DNA of 64,000 nucleotides from Prinsepia uniflora (lineage: Eukaryota; Streptophyta; Magnoliopsida; Rosales; Rosaceae). The notes under the pieces are model-generated. The model saw only the letters and a program-made list of their open reading frames with translations. It was not told the DNA's origin and did no database searches. Both the position numbers and the translations under genes were made by a program. Positions 24,197-37,397 of the stretch are shown here, one piece after another; the first letter of the stretch is position 1; each line of letters opens with the position of its first letter. The stretch is taken from assembly GCA_032719365.1 (NCBI GenBank), contig CM064871.1, positions 60,896,416 through 60,960,415 on the forward strand, in the 5' to 3' direction.

Positions 24197-27100
24197 ATGG
24201 CGGACGCTCCTTCTTCTCCAGCTACAAACCTAGAATCCAATCCCCAATCCGATAACCCCAATTCCCAATCGAACCAACCCGATCCCACACCCGCTTCCAC
24301 ACCGCCACCGCCACCACCACCACCATCATCGTCATTATTGTCCACACCCGTCCCCGTGAACCCAAATTCGAATCCAGGTCAGTTGACGCTGCCACTTCCA
24401 CCGCCACCACCTTCGATCTCCTACGCGCCACAGCCGGTTTCCGGTGCCGTACCTCCGGCACCTCCGTCGTTCCGCCCTATTCCTCAGTTCTCTCCAATAC
24501 CTAGCCCGGGCGTTCCTAATCCGAATTATCCAAACCCCGGTGTCCAGCCGCCCGGTGTGAGCTCCGGGTCTCCAATGGCTCCAGGTGTGCCCCCGCCATC
24601 ATCGGCGCCGCAGCATATGATGCATTATCAGATGCAGCCAATGAGACAGTACGCACCGATGCCTAATGGATACGCAGCCATGCCCACTGGTGTTCCGCAA
24701 GGCGCCATACCTCCACCTGGTGGGTTTTTGTTTCTCTGTTCATCTCCTCCGTTAATTTACATGGTGTAGTTTGCATACATTTCGTTTTAAAAATATTTAT
24801 CTTGCGTATCTGTATCTATAATGTTGGTTCTCCTATTACAATTGCTTGGTGTTATCTTGCTATGAATCAGTCAAAAAAATTTAGGGTCCAGCTGATTAAT
24901 ATGCAGCACGGAACTGATTGAAAGCATCAAGCTTTCGGTTTTCAGTCTCTAAAAATTTAGAAAGCAAATGAATTTTTTAATATATAAGATATTGCATCTA
25001 ATTCATGGATGTCAATAAATTGAGATTTAACGGTATAATGTGGTGGGAAGAGTTTGTTAGAGCAGAGGTTGGAGTTTGTAATTAGAAAAAAAAAAAAAAA
25101 ACTCAGTGTTAGATCAAGGGTATCGATGACAAGATGTTTTCTCCTACAGTGTCTTGATTGAATTCGATGAGAAAGGTTGGAAGGCTTGCTTCATATTGCT
25201 TTGAGAACTCCCCATCTACAACTCCTTTTTTGGTATGCACATATTTTTAAGTTTTATTTAAGATCAAGTCCTGGAGTTCAAAATTTAAATGATATTCCTA
25301 CAATTCAGAAAATATACTGATCAATTTTTTCATGCTAAAGTTGTATCATTGTGTCGTGATTATTTTAGTAGGATGCTTTCTGGTAGTTTTAAGGATACTT
25401 TCCCTTTCATGGGTTTATGAATTTCCAGAAGCAGACCATGTTTGCAACTGAGTGCTCATTGCACTTGTGTTCTAACTTCTAAGGTATCACAATCCTTCCA
25501 ACTGCAGTCTTTCTATCCATAGATATATAATTATATAATGGCCATCATCCATTCGTCTATCAATCAATCAATCAATTTATCTATGTGTATAAGATGTTGG
25601 GGGGTTTTTTTTTTTCTTTTCTTTTTTCCCTTAGCTTATTTTGTGTGTGAATATGTTGGGTATATTTGTTAGTTTTTATTTTATTTTTATTCTTCTCTTG
25701 TTCTCATGCTGCATTGCATGTTGCTAACTTTGTTAGATGAATTGAACTGTAAATATATAATATTGTTATCAAACACTATACGCATGAGATGTTGGAGTTT
25801 TTACTATACTTGAGAAAGCTAATCTAGTTCGGTGATGCATAAGGTAAGCACAATTTACTCATTCCTGATTATGAACACTATGCTATTTCTCAATGTTTCC
25901 TTCAGGTTATCTGTTCAGCTGGTGGTAGTTGCCATGCCTGTGCTGCCATCTCTAATATGCTTTTAATGTGTGGTAACAAAATCGATTATTTCTTGTCATA
26001 TTGTTTTTACATACATCTGTTTAATTGGGGGAGGGTCACCTAGTTATCATTGTATGCAGCTAACGAACATTCACTGACGTGTTTGCAAGATATTCGTTTC
26101 TGTTTTGCAGGAATTCTTCGTTTTCCTTCATTTCATCCGATGGTGAGGCCTGGGTTTTCTCCACGCCCGCTAGGAGTGATTGGTTCATTTCCTGCTTTAC
26201 AACGTGCCCCTGTCCCTGGGATTCCTGGAGTTCGCCCACTTACCCCCTCTGTTAGGCCAACTCTTCCTATTATCACTCCAGCTGATAAACCACTAACCAC
26301 TGTTTATGTTGGCAAGATAGCTCCAACTGTGGACAATGATTTTATGTTATATCTCCTCGAGGTGTGCTGTCAGATTATCTGATATTTGTCTTTCTTTATC
26401 AATTTTCCACTATGTTCTCTTATGCCAGCCAAATTTGAAATATTTTCATTTGGGGGTTTGGTCTATATTTTGATATCTGATGGTTTTTCATTCTGTTAAG
26501 TTATGTGGACCTGTCAAGAATTGGAAGCGTGCCCAAGATCCTACAGATGGGAGCCCTAGAGCTTTTGGGTTCTGTGAATTTGAATCTCCTGAAGGTGTTC
26601 TTCGTGCGTTACGTCTCCTGAATAAATTGAACATTGATGGGCAGGGCCTTGTGGTATGTGTTGTTTCTTGGCATTCTCTTTCTTTATTATGCCATCCTAT
26701 AAAGAGATAGGGATACGTGCCTTGACTTGTAAACAAACAAGGGCCCGCCCCCTCGGAAATAGCCTTTGATCTGTTTTGCTTGAAAATCTTTTAGGGCATT
26801 TTTTGCCCTGCTTGAGTCGAGGATATGCAAAAAATTTACCCCACTAAAAGGAGCTTGATCTGTAATTTAAGTATTTCCTTGTTTTCATTATGTCTTTTTG
26901 TCATTGTCTTGCTGTTGCAATTGAAAAACACATGCCCCCATCTGCTTCTCTACACATCCAGATTTGTTATTGTTCTTTTCTATCTAATGCTGTAAAATTA
27001 CCAGGTAAATGTTGACCAAGCAACAAGAACTTATCTGGAGCGGTTTGTTGAAAAGAAAACTGAAAATTCAAAGAAGCTCAAAGAAACTGAAGCAGTTGAC

Positions 27101-29292
27101 AAAGTGGATGAAAGTGTTGTAGGCAGTCAGAAGAATTTACCTTCAGATCCTGCTGTACAGGACTCAAAGGAGGAGGATAGTGATTCAGGTAACAAAGAAA
27201 GCAACGCTGCTGATTTTGGAATTGTGACTGACGAAGATAAGGAAGCTGACCGGAAAGCTATGGAGAAGATTATAAGCTCGATAGAGGAGAGGCTAAAAAC
27301 AAAACCCCTCCCCCCACCTCCTGCACCAGTTCTTGGTGATGGCACCAGGAATTCAAACTCAGAGCTGCCAGCTATATCAAGGGATGGAGACACTGATGTC
27401 GATATGACGAGAACTGGTAAGTTTCGTATTTGAAACTAGTATTAGTTATACTGGACAACTTTTGTAACTATTAAATATTTTTATACCTACTAAGCAATGA
27501 AGCTATTTAGAATCAATTGTTAGTGTCAATTTTGTTATTGCAATAGTTCTTGTAATTTTTCAGATGCTTCTGAAGAAAAAAATGAGGAAGAGACAACTAG
27601 TGACAACAAAGGTGCAAGTGAGCAGGATAGGCCTGAAGCAAGCTCACCTGACAGGAATAGAAAGCAAGATAGGAGGAGTAGAGACAGAGAGCGAGATATG
27701 AAACGCGAAAAGGAGCGTGAGATTGAAAGATATGAAAGAGAAACAGAGCGAGAAAGGGTACGGAAGGATAGGGAGCAAAGAAGGAGAATTGAAGATGCAG
27801 AACACCAGTATGAAAAATGTCTCAAAGATTGGGAGTATCGGGAAAGGGAGAAAGAAAAACTGAGGCAGTATGAGAAAGAGAGGGAGAAAGAAAGGGAGCG
27901 CAAACGGAAGAAAGAGGTAATTTATGAAGAAGATGATGAGGATGAAGATTCCAGAAAAAAATGGAGGAGGAGTGCATTGGAGGAGAAGAGAAAGAGGAGG
28001 CTACGAGAGAAGGAAGATGACTTGGTTGACAGGGAGAGAGAAAAGGAAATTGCCGAGGCCAAGAGGAGGGCGGATGAGGAAAAGCAGCTACAAAAACGGA
28101 GAGATGCATCGACGGATTCGTCTGGCTATGTAGCAAATGGTAGTGAAAAAATGGCTTTGGCTGAAGAATCTTATGTTGAACCAAAAGACAAGGCCACTGA
28201 ACAGAATATTGAGGATGATTCTGGTCAGGAGAATTATAAAGGTATACCTTAAATCACTCTTTAAGTTATTATTTGCAATTATCATCCTTTGCTTTTTCTT
28301 TCATTTCTTCTTATCTGGTTTGCCTTGATGTGCAGGTGATGGGGCTTTACAAAATGGTAACAGTGGTGATGAGTCAACCATGACACCAGTTTCTGCATCA
28401 GAACTCCATCAGAGTGGCAATGCCCCAGCAAAAAAATTGGGTTTTGGCCTAATTGGGTCTGGAAAACGAACTGCTGTTCCTTCTGTTTTCAACGAGGAAG
28501 ATGACGATGCACACAAGGACAAAAAAATGAGGCCCCTCGTTCCCATTGATTATTCAACTGAAGAACTACAGGCTATCCAGCCAACTGTTTCTGCACCAAC
28601 TCCATCAAATTTGGCTGCAGCTGCAGAATTTGCAAAACGAATATCAAATGCTAGTTCTAAAGAAGAGAAGCCTGATACGGAGAAGGAAAGAAGTAGGCGC
28701 TCTAGTGATAGGTCAAGCCAACGGGACAGGGACAGGGACAGGAATGATGAAGACAGTAATCGCGCTAGAGATGAGAACAAGGAGAAGCCTCATGACCGCG
28801 ATACTGATCGAGAACATGGTGTGGATAAACCAAGGGCAACGGATAACAAGAAGCTTTTGGATGCAAAACAACTGATCGATATGATTCCAAGGACCAAAGA
28901 GGAATTATTCTCATATGAAATAAATTGGGCTATTTATGAAAGGGTAAGCGTGCCTTAGCCCATCATTCTGAACTTTTTTGTGTATCTTATATTCTAACAA
29001 CTGTCCTTAACTATGTTTCATGGATTCTACCGTACAGCATGCACTGCATGAGAGAATGAGACCGTGGATTTCGAAAAAGATAACTGAGTTTCTAGGAGAG
29101 GAGGAGACCACACTGGTAGACTACATTGTATCCAGCACTCAGGAACATGTAGGGGCTGAACGCATGCTGCAGCTACTTCAATCCATTTTAGACGAGGAAG
29201 CTGAAATGTTTGTTCTTAAGATGTGGAGAATGCTCATCTTTGAAATTAAGAAGGTTGAGACAGGTCTAGCTTCCAGAACCACAAGAACATGA
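24197..29292 (+). CDS. RBM25: RBM25-type splicing factor (RRM + RE/RD-rich + PWI)
   Basis: Predicted nuclear pre-mRNA splicing factor of the RBM25/Snu71 family. Coding exons by GT-AG sites: 24197-24719, 26111-26361, 26501-26653, 27005-27416, 27564-28241, 28336-28943 and 29038-29292. Phases agree and give 959 residues. The ATG lies in GCCATGGCG. Residues 1-235 are proline-rich. An RRM spans about 238-317 across three exons, with RNP2 VYVGKI and RNP1 RAFGFCEFE. A long Arg/Glu/Asp-rich, coiled-coil-like segment covers about 480-640. A C-terminal PWI domain (about 846-948) contains the PWI tripeptide as RPWISKKI. Length and order match plant RBM25. In Arabidopsis, RBM25 affects splicing of the ABA phosphatase gene HAB1. 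Intron 1 is 1.39 kb, the largest. The transcript converges on the ENT1 gene. Family assignment is firm; exact exon ends are predictions. Confidence 0.93.
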
Positions 29293-30060
29293 TGTCCGTG
29301 TTAGTCTCTTGAATTTTTTCTGATGCAGACGGAGTCTTGTCTTGTTTGTATAATACTTCTGTCTCGTCCCTGGTTCACCATTTTTCGCCTTTACCTAGGA
29401 TGGATTAGCATAGATGGCTGTCAAGGCTAAACCGTACTCTTCCGTTTGTATTGCTTCCGATTACATTTTAGTCTTTATAGTCCATAAGCAAATAAGCCCC
29501 CCTTTTTTGTCTTCATTGCTCGTGGATTGCTTCGTAGGTTTGGAAAATATTAGATGTCCTCTCGGTCTTTCTTGCCAAAGCCAAAATAATACTTGTATTG
29601 GCTTTTTAACTTAAGGGCATGGTATTTTCAAGTGTATTATCTTCTGTATTCATTTATCAACTAATCCTTCTCTTAATGACTTATCATGTGCCAGCACCAC
29701 CCCTTGTTAGGCAATTTGTGGCATTTTCCTGCTTGAATTGGATGCATGACGGACGTACACCACCATCTATGAACTGGTACAATCCCATCCAATAATTTTT
29801 TTTTTTCTTTTTCAAAAATAGATCTAGCATAGCGTGGTTTCTGATTCAAATTCGTGCTTGTGACGTGATCAGCAGGTAACCAACTTCAAGAATTTCATGA
29901 TTTCACTCAACAGATTGAGAGAGACATCATTTACAATTCATAATCGATGTTGAAAGAAATCAACTTTACACATATAGACGGGAGAATGAACTTTACATCA
30001 ACAGAAATAGGTTGAGAGTTATTAGTGCAATAATACACTTGTTACACAAATGATGAAAGA
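29293..30060. other. Convergent 3' regions of RBM25 and ENT1 genes
   Basis: 768 bp between two stop codons facing each other. It should hold both 3' UTRs. A poly-T tract lies near 29795. The open frame at 29414-29614 has no recognisable content. Confidence 0.5.
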
Positions 30061-31675
30061 TCAGATGACCCAGAACCAAGATACAACTGAACCCGAAGCC
30101 AAACCCAGAACTAAGAACAACACGATGACAATCCCTGCTGTCTCGGCATGCTGTAATTGGACACCTTGGGGAGCCAAAATCATCAACACGCTGGTCAAAT
30201 AGCCATTGGTAAGTCCCAGAAAGCAAGTAAGGATTGACACCGGAATCTCTGTTCGGAAGAATTTGGGGCCATGCAAGCACCCATAGAAGAGCGGAAAGAA
30301 GAGCAACCTTACCACCGTACCGCCAATAGCAAACTTGGAACTTTCGAGGAGATATACAGAAGTCAGAGACTTTCCGACAAGATCAAACACATTGTAGCAA
30401 GTAATAAGGATGATTGGATACCAATCCGTCAGAATCTGAGAGTGCACATCCTCAGTAATATATCCTGGAAATATAGCCAAGGTCACAAAATAAATAAGGA
30501 CGATGCTAAGTCCGTACCACTTCACACTGTCAACTACCTGCCACAGAGTTGATCTCAACATAGACAGAGTCAAAGGACCTTTCTCTTCTTTCTCCTCATT
30601 TACAGCCTGAATCTTTAACTCTGCATGGTACTTCATAACTGGAATTCTCGGTGCCACATTATAGAAGACAACGCATATGACCATAATAATTATCCCGACA
30701 GCAAAGTAAAGGTTTGCACTCTTTCTCAGGCCATCCGCATTTTGTGGATACACCGCCTTAGTTAGGATCCTTAGAACTGAAACAAGGACACCTGCAATCA
30801 AGTATACAATTGGGCAAACATTTAAGGCATCTATGGTGAAACTTCGACGAACTTGCATCCCAGGACACTATCTTTCTCATTTGTTTGTTGGCAATGCAAT
30901 TTGAATTCAGATTATAAACACAATTCTGTAAATTCTTCGAAACATTATATCAAATTAGAAAGCCTAGCATTTATAGCACAACCACTCCCATATTGACCAA
31001 TACAGTTTTTTAGAGCACACAGATAACAGAATGAAATTTCAAATTAGACCCGCAAACAAAAAAATCAATTCACGAACAAAATTCATTAGCCGAAATTCCA
31101 AATAAGACCTAAAAAATCAAAGGGTAGAAGTTACCTGAACCAGCAGTTCCAGCCACCACGGCCTGCATGTACCTCTCTGGCAACTCACTGGCCGCCCCAA
31201 TGAGTGAGCCTTGGACCAAAGCATCAGCCACCCCCGAGAGCGCAACTGTAGCGACCGTCACGAAAAACCCGCTGTACAACCCGACCCGACCTTGGATGTA
31301 AAAGACATCCATAAGGGGCACGATGAGCAGACAAACGACGAAGAGGCCTAACCCCACATTGATCCGGATATAGGCATCGGACTTGTGGGCGTAGAAGACT
31401 ATTAGGAGGAGGCAGACGAGACCAAACGCAAAGTATACGACGGCGAACACGCGGTCGACGCTGGCATCCGGGTAAAGGTATTGGAAGTAATCGACGGCGG
31501 TAATGAAAGCGTTCCATGGGAGGAGGTAGCCAACGCCAAGTGTGAAGTAGATGATGTAGGCCAAGTGGAAGGAGTCTTTTGGGATTTTATTGGGCGTGGT
31601 GGCGGTGGTTACGGCGGTGGGGAGGAGGAGACTGGACTCGGAAATTCCATCGGTGGTTACGGCATTGAAACCCAT
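30061..31675 (-). CDS. ENT1: Equilibrative nucleoside transporter, ENT1 type
   Basis: SLC29-family membrane transporter for nucleosides; AtENT1 is placed mainly at the tonoplast. Two exons, 31675-31135 and 30791-30061, are joined at TCAG|GTAACT and TTGCAG|GTGTC. This rebuilds the family sequence GTAGSGVLVSVLRILTKA and gives 423 residues (AtENT1 about 450). About 11 hydrophobic spans are visible. Landmarks: LGVGYLLPWNAFITAVDYF near the N-terminus, LPERYMQAVVAGTAGSG at the exon junction, FPGYITEDVHS, DWYPIILITCYNVFDLVGK, and the C-terminal LASGSVVSWFWVI, all matching ENT1 closely. The hydrophilic loop after helix 6 (AVNEEKEEKG) is short, as in plants. A hAT-type MITE lies about 390 bp upstream of the start codon. 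Open frames on the other strand at 30271-30552 and 31481-31741 are shadows. Confidence 0.93.
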
Positions 31676-32064
31676 TGGAAATCAGTGGATGGTTTCGCAA
31701 TGAATTTCAGGGTTTGTGTCTTGAATATGGGGATCAGCTGAGGAAGCTCGACAGCTTCAACCTTTGAAAATTTTGGAGAGATTTGGCAGAGGGAATTTTG
31801 GTGGAGGAGGTTTGTTCTTGGATCGTTATGAAAATCCTTTAAATTTAAACTGCAGAAATATATTATTATTATTATTATTGATTTTTAAATATACTGTATA
31901 CATTTTCATTGGATGTACTAAACCTTTTTTTATGTTTTTATTTTTTTATTTTTTATATTTGGTTAAAATGTATTAATAAATGAATTTTAAAATTATGAAT
32001 ATATAAATACAGAATACTTATTTGCAAATTGATGCCTACTAATATAGGTTGTGAATGTATGAAT
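31676..32064 (-). other. Upstream region of ENT1 with (ATT)n repeat
   Basis: Presumed promoter and leader of the transporter gene. It holds a short ATT repeat (about 31860-31880) and is AT-rich. I could not pick a TATA box with confidence. Confidence 0.45.
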
Positions 32065-32616
32065 TAAGGATGGCAATTTTTGACACGACCCGATACACGA
32101 CTCGAAACCCGCACGAAATTTATGCGGGTCAACCCGCACGATTAAAATTTCGGGTCATTTTCGGGTCAACCCGTTATGACCCGTTTAATAAACGGGTGGG
32201 TTTCGGATCAACCTGTTAACCCGTATAATAACCTGTTAACCCGTTTAATAAATGGGTAGATTTCGGGTTAACAGGTTAACCCGTATATTGGCTTATATAT
32301 TGACCCTTTTAATAAACGTGTCATTACTAACCCATATATCTACCCATTTACTACCTAAATATCTATTAAATTTTATAATTTAAATAGGTTAAATATGTTA
32401 AACGGGTCAAACGGGTCATAGGTTAATTGAGTTTTGAGTATGACCTGTTTATTAAATGGGTTAAACGGGTTACACGGGTCATTAACAGGTCGGGTTCGGG
32501 TTGGACATTCTTGACACGATTATTAAACGGGTCGGATTCGGGTTGGGCATAAATGGGTAAAACAGAATTCATGACACGACACGAACCCGACACGACACGA
32601 CCCATTGCCACCCCTA
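32065..32616. mobile_element. hAT-type MITE (552 bp)
   Basis: Terminal inverted repeats TAAGGATGGCAAT and (reversed) TAGGGGTGGCAAT. A perfect 8-bp duplication GTATGAAT lies at 32057-32064 and 32617-32624. The interior is full of ACCCG/CGGGT, so the element is strongly self-complementary (GACACGACCCG near both ends). It has no transposase. The 8-bp duplication and the GGGTGGCAA ends fit the hAT superfamily. Confidence 0.92.
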
Positions 32617-32624
32617 GTATGAAT

Positions 32625-34709
32625 GAGGTAATCTTAAAATTTTTAGTTGGAAATGATTATTTGAATCATTAGCATCTATATATTACTAAAAAAAATTATT
32701 ATATCTGAACCGCTTGTATCGATCCAGTTTGAAACGATTTCATTTTTAATTGCACAGAATCGAAATTTTGACAGTTTGAATTTAAATATTATTAATATCC
32801 ACATCAAAACGCACCATACCCACCTCTAATTAGTACGACGACTTCAATAAACCAAAATAATCACATTTTATTTACTTAGTTTGGTGTTTTTTACTTTGGC
32901 ACAATTTTATATTATTAAATTTGGTATGTTCATTATCGTGTATGCAATATGTTTATTACATATCTTAAGGAAAGTGAATTTGAATATAAAACCTCTTATT
33001 ATAAAATAATAAATAAATTAGCACTAATGATGTTATCTTTCCAAAAGTTGAGCATAACTTAGGTTTGGGGGTTTTGTTTGAATTCATTTGTCCACAAATA
33101 TTGTACAATTCAATGCCAATCGGCTTGGTGTACAAACTAATTGACAGTTGTTGGGCCTTGTTGGTTGGGAGGCTTGAATGGGCTTACATTTTTGTACAAA
33201 AGGTAAACAAAGTCTTTATGACCTCAATTTATGAGGAAGTGGAACTAAGCCCAAAAGTATTTCGTAAGATAGGTGTGTCCTAGAAGCTAGAGAGATGCGT
33301 TTATGTCATTTCATGTAACTCATGAATTTTCAGCTTGGTGAGTGCATGCTAATGTGTGTGGCGCCTATAAAAATGGTCAAAGATAAATGACAAATGTTAG
33401 GATAAATAAGCTTAGCTTGGAGTATAGGAGTTAGGAGCTAAGGGTTCATGAGTATTGAGAGAAGATGTGCATGATGTGAGAGGCTCTGGACTTTTAATCT
33501 TTTAAGGTTTCTTTCATGTAAAATAGGATGGCTGGTTTGAACGTGGTTCTTCCAGCAGTTAAGCAAAGTGCTTGCTCGATTTTGTAAGCCAATATTACGA
33601 GAAATACTTTGGTTGTAGGCTATGTTGGCTAGGGGATGGTAGTTTGTGGGTCACTGTGGCCGGAAATATGTCTACTTGAACATATGTCATGTGACGTTTA
33701 TATTTTACGTGTTATAATATGGATGAACAACAAAATTAATAGATAAAAATAATTAAAAAAGAATTCACACATTTTATTATGAATAAATTAAAATATGATA
33801 CTCGACTACACTAAATTACTCTTTACTTGGCAGGGCATTCCCATTTGGCAACTCTGCATTATTGGTGTGTTCTAAACTTCAAGTCATCAAATTTGTAATC
33901 TTCATAAAATGAACTACAGTTCATAACAGTTATAAAGATATAAGATTCTGAAATAATGACTTTTACAAAGTTTTTTTCTCTTTTGCTATTAATGATATTC
34001 TTGGGTGAGAAGATATGATTGTCAAGTGTCAACCATAGAGAAATGATCATACACCAGCTCAAAAAGGCCCTCATTTAAAAATCACCATCTCAACTAAGGC
34101 TATAACTCTTCATGTTTGTAACAACGTCTTCTAGAGGAGAAATTCTATACAGCCAACCGATGATGTGGCTATGCAACCACCCTTTAAATTTGAATTTTCT
34201 TACATTTTAGTTTTATCCCTAATCTTTGTCAGTATTCTCCTATGTATCGTAGTCGCACGAAAGATTTTTGCTTGTAAGGTTAAGTTTCTTGTAACATAGC
34301 CTCCGGCTTCTCTTATTCCTTCATTAAAAAAATGAAATTTGACCTCCAATGAACATCAGGCAGCAAGAGCAATGTAGCATGAATTTTGTCCCCTCTGTTT
34401 GTCCAACCCTAGAAAACCCAACTCAGAAATCCCCTTCAGATTTTCACATTCGGCATCACCTGCATTTTAAATCAATAAAAAGCTGCAGTTTGATTCATTC
34501 ATTCTTAAATATACTTTATTTTCGAGTCACCTCCACCAGCTTATATGTCACTGCCGTCTCAAATGCAAAAAAAAAAAAAAGAGAAAAAAAAAGAAAGATT
34601 AATTTTTTTCCCATGATCACAACGCTGTTTCTTTTTCCCCTTAGATTCTACAACCATTCCACAACAAAGTTATTCCATCATCATCACCATCAATCATCTC
34701 TGCTCATCC
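32625..34709. other. AT-rich intergenic region, promoter side of the receptor kinase
   Basis: I recognised no gene or clear mobile element. Short open frames (33065-33283, 33859-34074, 34349-34735) lack domains. An A-rich run with interspersed G lies at 34567-34598, about 110 bp upstream of the receptor kinase start. Confidence 0.45.
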
Positions 34710-37142
34710 ATGGCCAAACCCATCTTACATTTTGACCTTCGCAATCGAAAAAAGTATACACAACAATCCCTTATGATATCAATCTTCGTCCTCCTCACTG
34801 CCTTCAGCTCTGTGCTCTCACAGGATTCTACATGTGTTCTTGACATCAAGCCTTCTTCATTTTGGGGTGGCTCAAGTTGCAAAGGAGGCAATTGGGGTGG
34901 ATTTTTAAGCAATTGTTGTGAAGCAGCCTTTGATGACTACCTATATGCTTTGGGACAAAGAGCCAACCTGACAGGGCAGATGTTCTTGAATTCTACAGAG
35001 CAAACAAACTGCTTAGATCTAATGACAAACCTTAAACACGACATTTCAAGTTGCGGCTTTGAGAAGCTAACAAGAAGTACTGGTGGCTGCTCTGACTATA
35101 GTAAGTTAGATGTTGTTCATGACCTAGGGAGCACATTGGAGAGTTTAGATGAAGACTGTAAATTTTCTGGAAAATTTGACCAGGGTTGCAGTGCATGTTT
35201 GAGAAGATGGGAAGGGATTGTTGCACCATCAGACAATGGGACAGAGTCATCAAAGGTTGAAGCCAATGTTTGCGGTTTTGCTGTTTTGGTGTATCTAACA
35301 AGCATGAGGATTGATGAAAAGAGTTGGGTTCGATCACTTTATCAATGCCTTGGGGATCAAATAATTTCACCAGGTAGGCAGTCTTTTTGCAATAATAAGC
35401 TGTATCTTTTTGTTACCTAAGCTAATCCTAGGAGATAGCCTTTGCTTCCATTGCAGATGCACAGAAAACTCCAAAAAGAATGGGTATAAATTTGCAGACA
35501 GGTAATGTATATAGATAATGCCATCCCAACAATGCTTGAGTTCTAAATTCGGGTAGTTTTAATTAATTTTGTACAAATTTCAGGTCTATGGGCTCTAGGT
35601 GGTGGTGTAGCTGGGATTGCGGCAATATTATTCATCGCGACATGGATTTTATGCAGGAAAAGGACTCAAGAGAGTGTTTCAGTAGGAAAAGAAGGTAAAT
35701 TCCCCAACTAGTTTCATATCTTACTTGAAATATTAGAGTAGAGAGTTGTTGCTAACCTTGTTTCTTTAACTGGGCAGCAACAAATGATCCAGATTCTGAA
35801 GAAACTGGGTGCCTTAAACTATCAGTTAGGGATATTTATGCAGCAACAGACAATCTAAGTGCAATCAACTTCATTGGGCAAGGCGGAGCTGGTGAGATTT
35901 CAATGTCGTAATGATTATTTAGAGATGTTGAAAAAGAAGCTAACAAATTTTGAAAAATGAAACTTGAACACAGAAAAAACTGAAAATAACATAAGGGCAA
36001 ACGGAACTAACCTTTCTGATTCCATTCTGGTAATAATCCAGGAAAGGTATATAAAGGCGTACTGTCAAATGGGAAACATGTTGCAGTCAAGCACATAATC
36101 AATGATGGATCCCTGGAGACATTCATCCGTGAAGTAACAAGCCTTTCTGATGTTAGACATCCAAACCTTGTGGCTTTGTTGGGCCATTGTGAGGACACTG
36201 AAGAATGTTTCCTGGTCTATGAACTCTGTCAAAACGGGAACCTTTCAGAGTGGCTATTTGGTAAGCTCGTGTTTCCATTCGTGAACTTTCTCTAGCATTT
36301 TTGCCATCTGGAAAGCCAATTCAAAGATGAATATTGCAGGTAAAGATAAAACCCTACCATGGATAACGAGACTTGAGCTCGCAATCGACAGTGCAAGGGG
36401 TCTTTGGTTTCTGCACACTTATCCAGATGGCTGCATTGTTCACCGTGATATCAAGGTAGGTCCACATTTTCTGCAATATCTTCTGTTTATGTTGCCTTTG
36501 TTGCTTTTCGTTTGCTAGTCATTTCTTCAAACTATACATTTTCAATTGGCAGCCAACAAACATTCTCATCGATGATAAGTTTCAAGCCAAACTGTCAGAC
36601 TTCGGGTTATCTAAAGTTATGGATTTGGGTCAGTCTTATGTGAGCTCAGAAGTGAGAGGGACATTTGGTTATGTTGATCCTGAGTATCGAAAGAACCACC
36701 ATGTAAATGCTTCCGGAGATGTCTACAGCTTTGGAATAGTTCTTCTACAACTCATCTCAGGCCGCAGAGTTATCAATCTGAGTTCAAACAAACCAATGCC
36801 TCTAAGTAAAATGGTGAGAAAGTTCTTACCTTCAAAATTTCCAGAAAAAATTTCAACTCACTGATTTCGTTTCCATGTCTCTGCTCCTCAGGCCAGGGCG
36901 CTCACAAAGGCGGTGAAGTAACAGACTTTGCAGATCCCAAACTTGACGGGGATTACTCGGTGTTAGCCTTTGGTCTTGTCTTCAATCTAGCTTTGTCATG
37001 TACAGGACTAAAGCTGCAAAGGCCAAACATGGAGCAAGTGGTGTCGAAACTAGAAAAGATACTAGATATCTCAACCCCAAAGGAGTCAATTTCTTTTGCA
37101 TTACAATCAAGGTCTGAAATTCAAGAAGGCCATAGCACATAG
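34710..37142 (+). CDS. SPARK-domain receptor-like kinase, frame depends on last acceptor
   Basis: Plasma-membrane receptor-like Ser/Thr kinase with an N-terminal SPARK domain, the class that includes the arbuscular-mycorrhiza kinases ARK1 and KIN3. Exons: 34710-35373, 35457-35501, 35584-35694, 35778-35891, 36042-36260, 36340-36455, 36553-36813 and 36897-37142, giving 591 residues. A signal peptide ends near ...FSSVLS (the Met at residue 22 is an alternative start). The ectodomain is Cys-rich with several NXS/T sites. The TM is ALGGGVAGIAAILFIATWIL. The kinase has GQGGAGKVY, VAVK, HRDIKPTN, DFG and the activation segment GTFGYVDPEY, so catalytic residues are intact. In the last exon, the acceptor position expected from the family (exon from 36892) runs into TAA after nine codons because one base is missing in an A run. 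Using the CCAG five bases downstream restores the frame. Ligand unknown. Confidence 0.85.
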
Positions 37143-37397
37143 TTTTTGTATATTGAAACAATACACCATACCATTATTTATTACTGATTTTATAGTGAAA
37201 AAGTATCACACCAATACAACAATGTATTTGTACAAAAGCTTCATTGAAAAAAACAGAAGGTGATCAGACATAAAGTCATTAACTCTTCAAAAATTCGAGC
37301 CAATAACGAAATCAAACAATAACATCTACGTAAGACCCTGAATTTACAGGGGGCCTTAAAAGAATAAAGTAGTGTAAGTATCCCACAAAAATTTGGG
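37143..37397. other. Short convergent spacer between kinase and U-box genes
   Basis: Only 255 bp separate the two stop codons, so the 3' UTRs may overlap. No other feature seen. Confidence 0.6.

Noticed and set aside
27127..28285. Minus-strand frames within RBM25 exons
   Set aside because: Serine/leucine-rich mirror of the Glu/Arg-rich coding strand.
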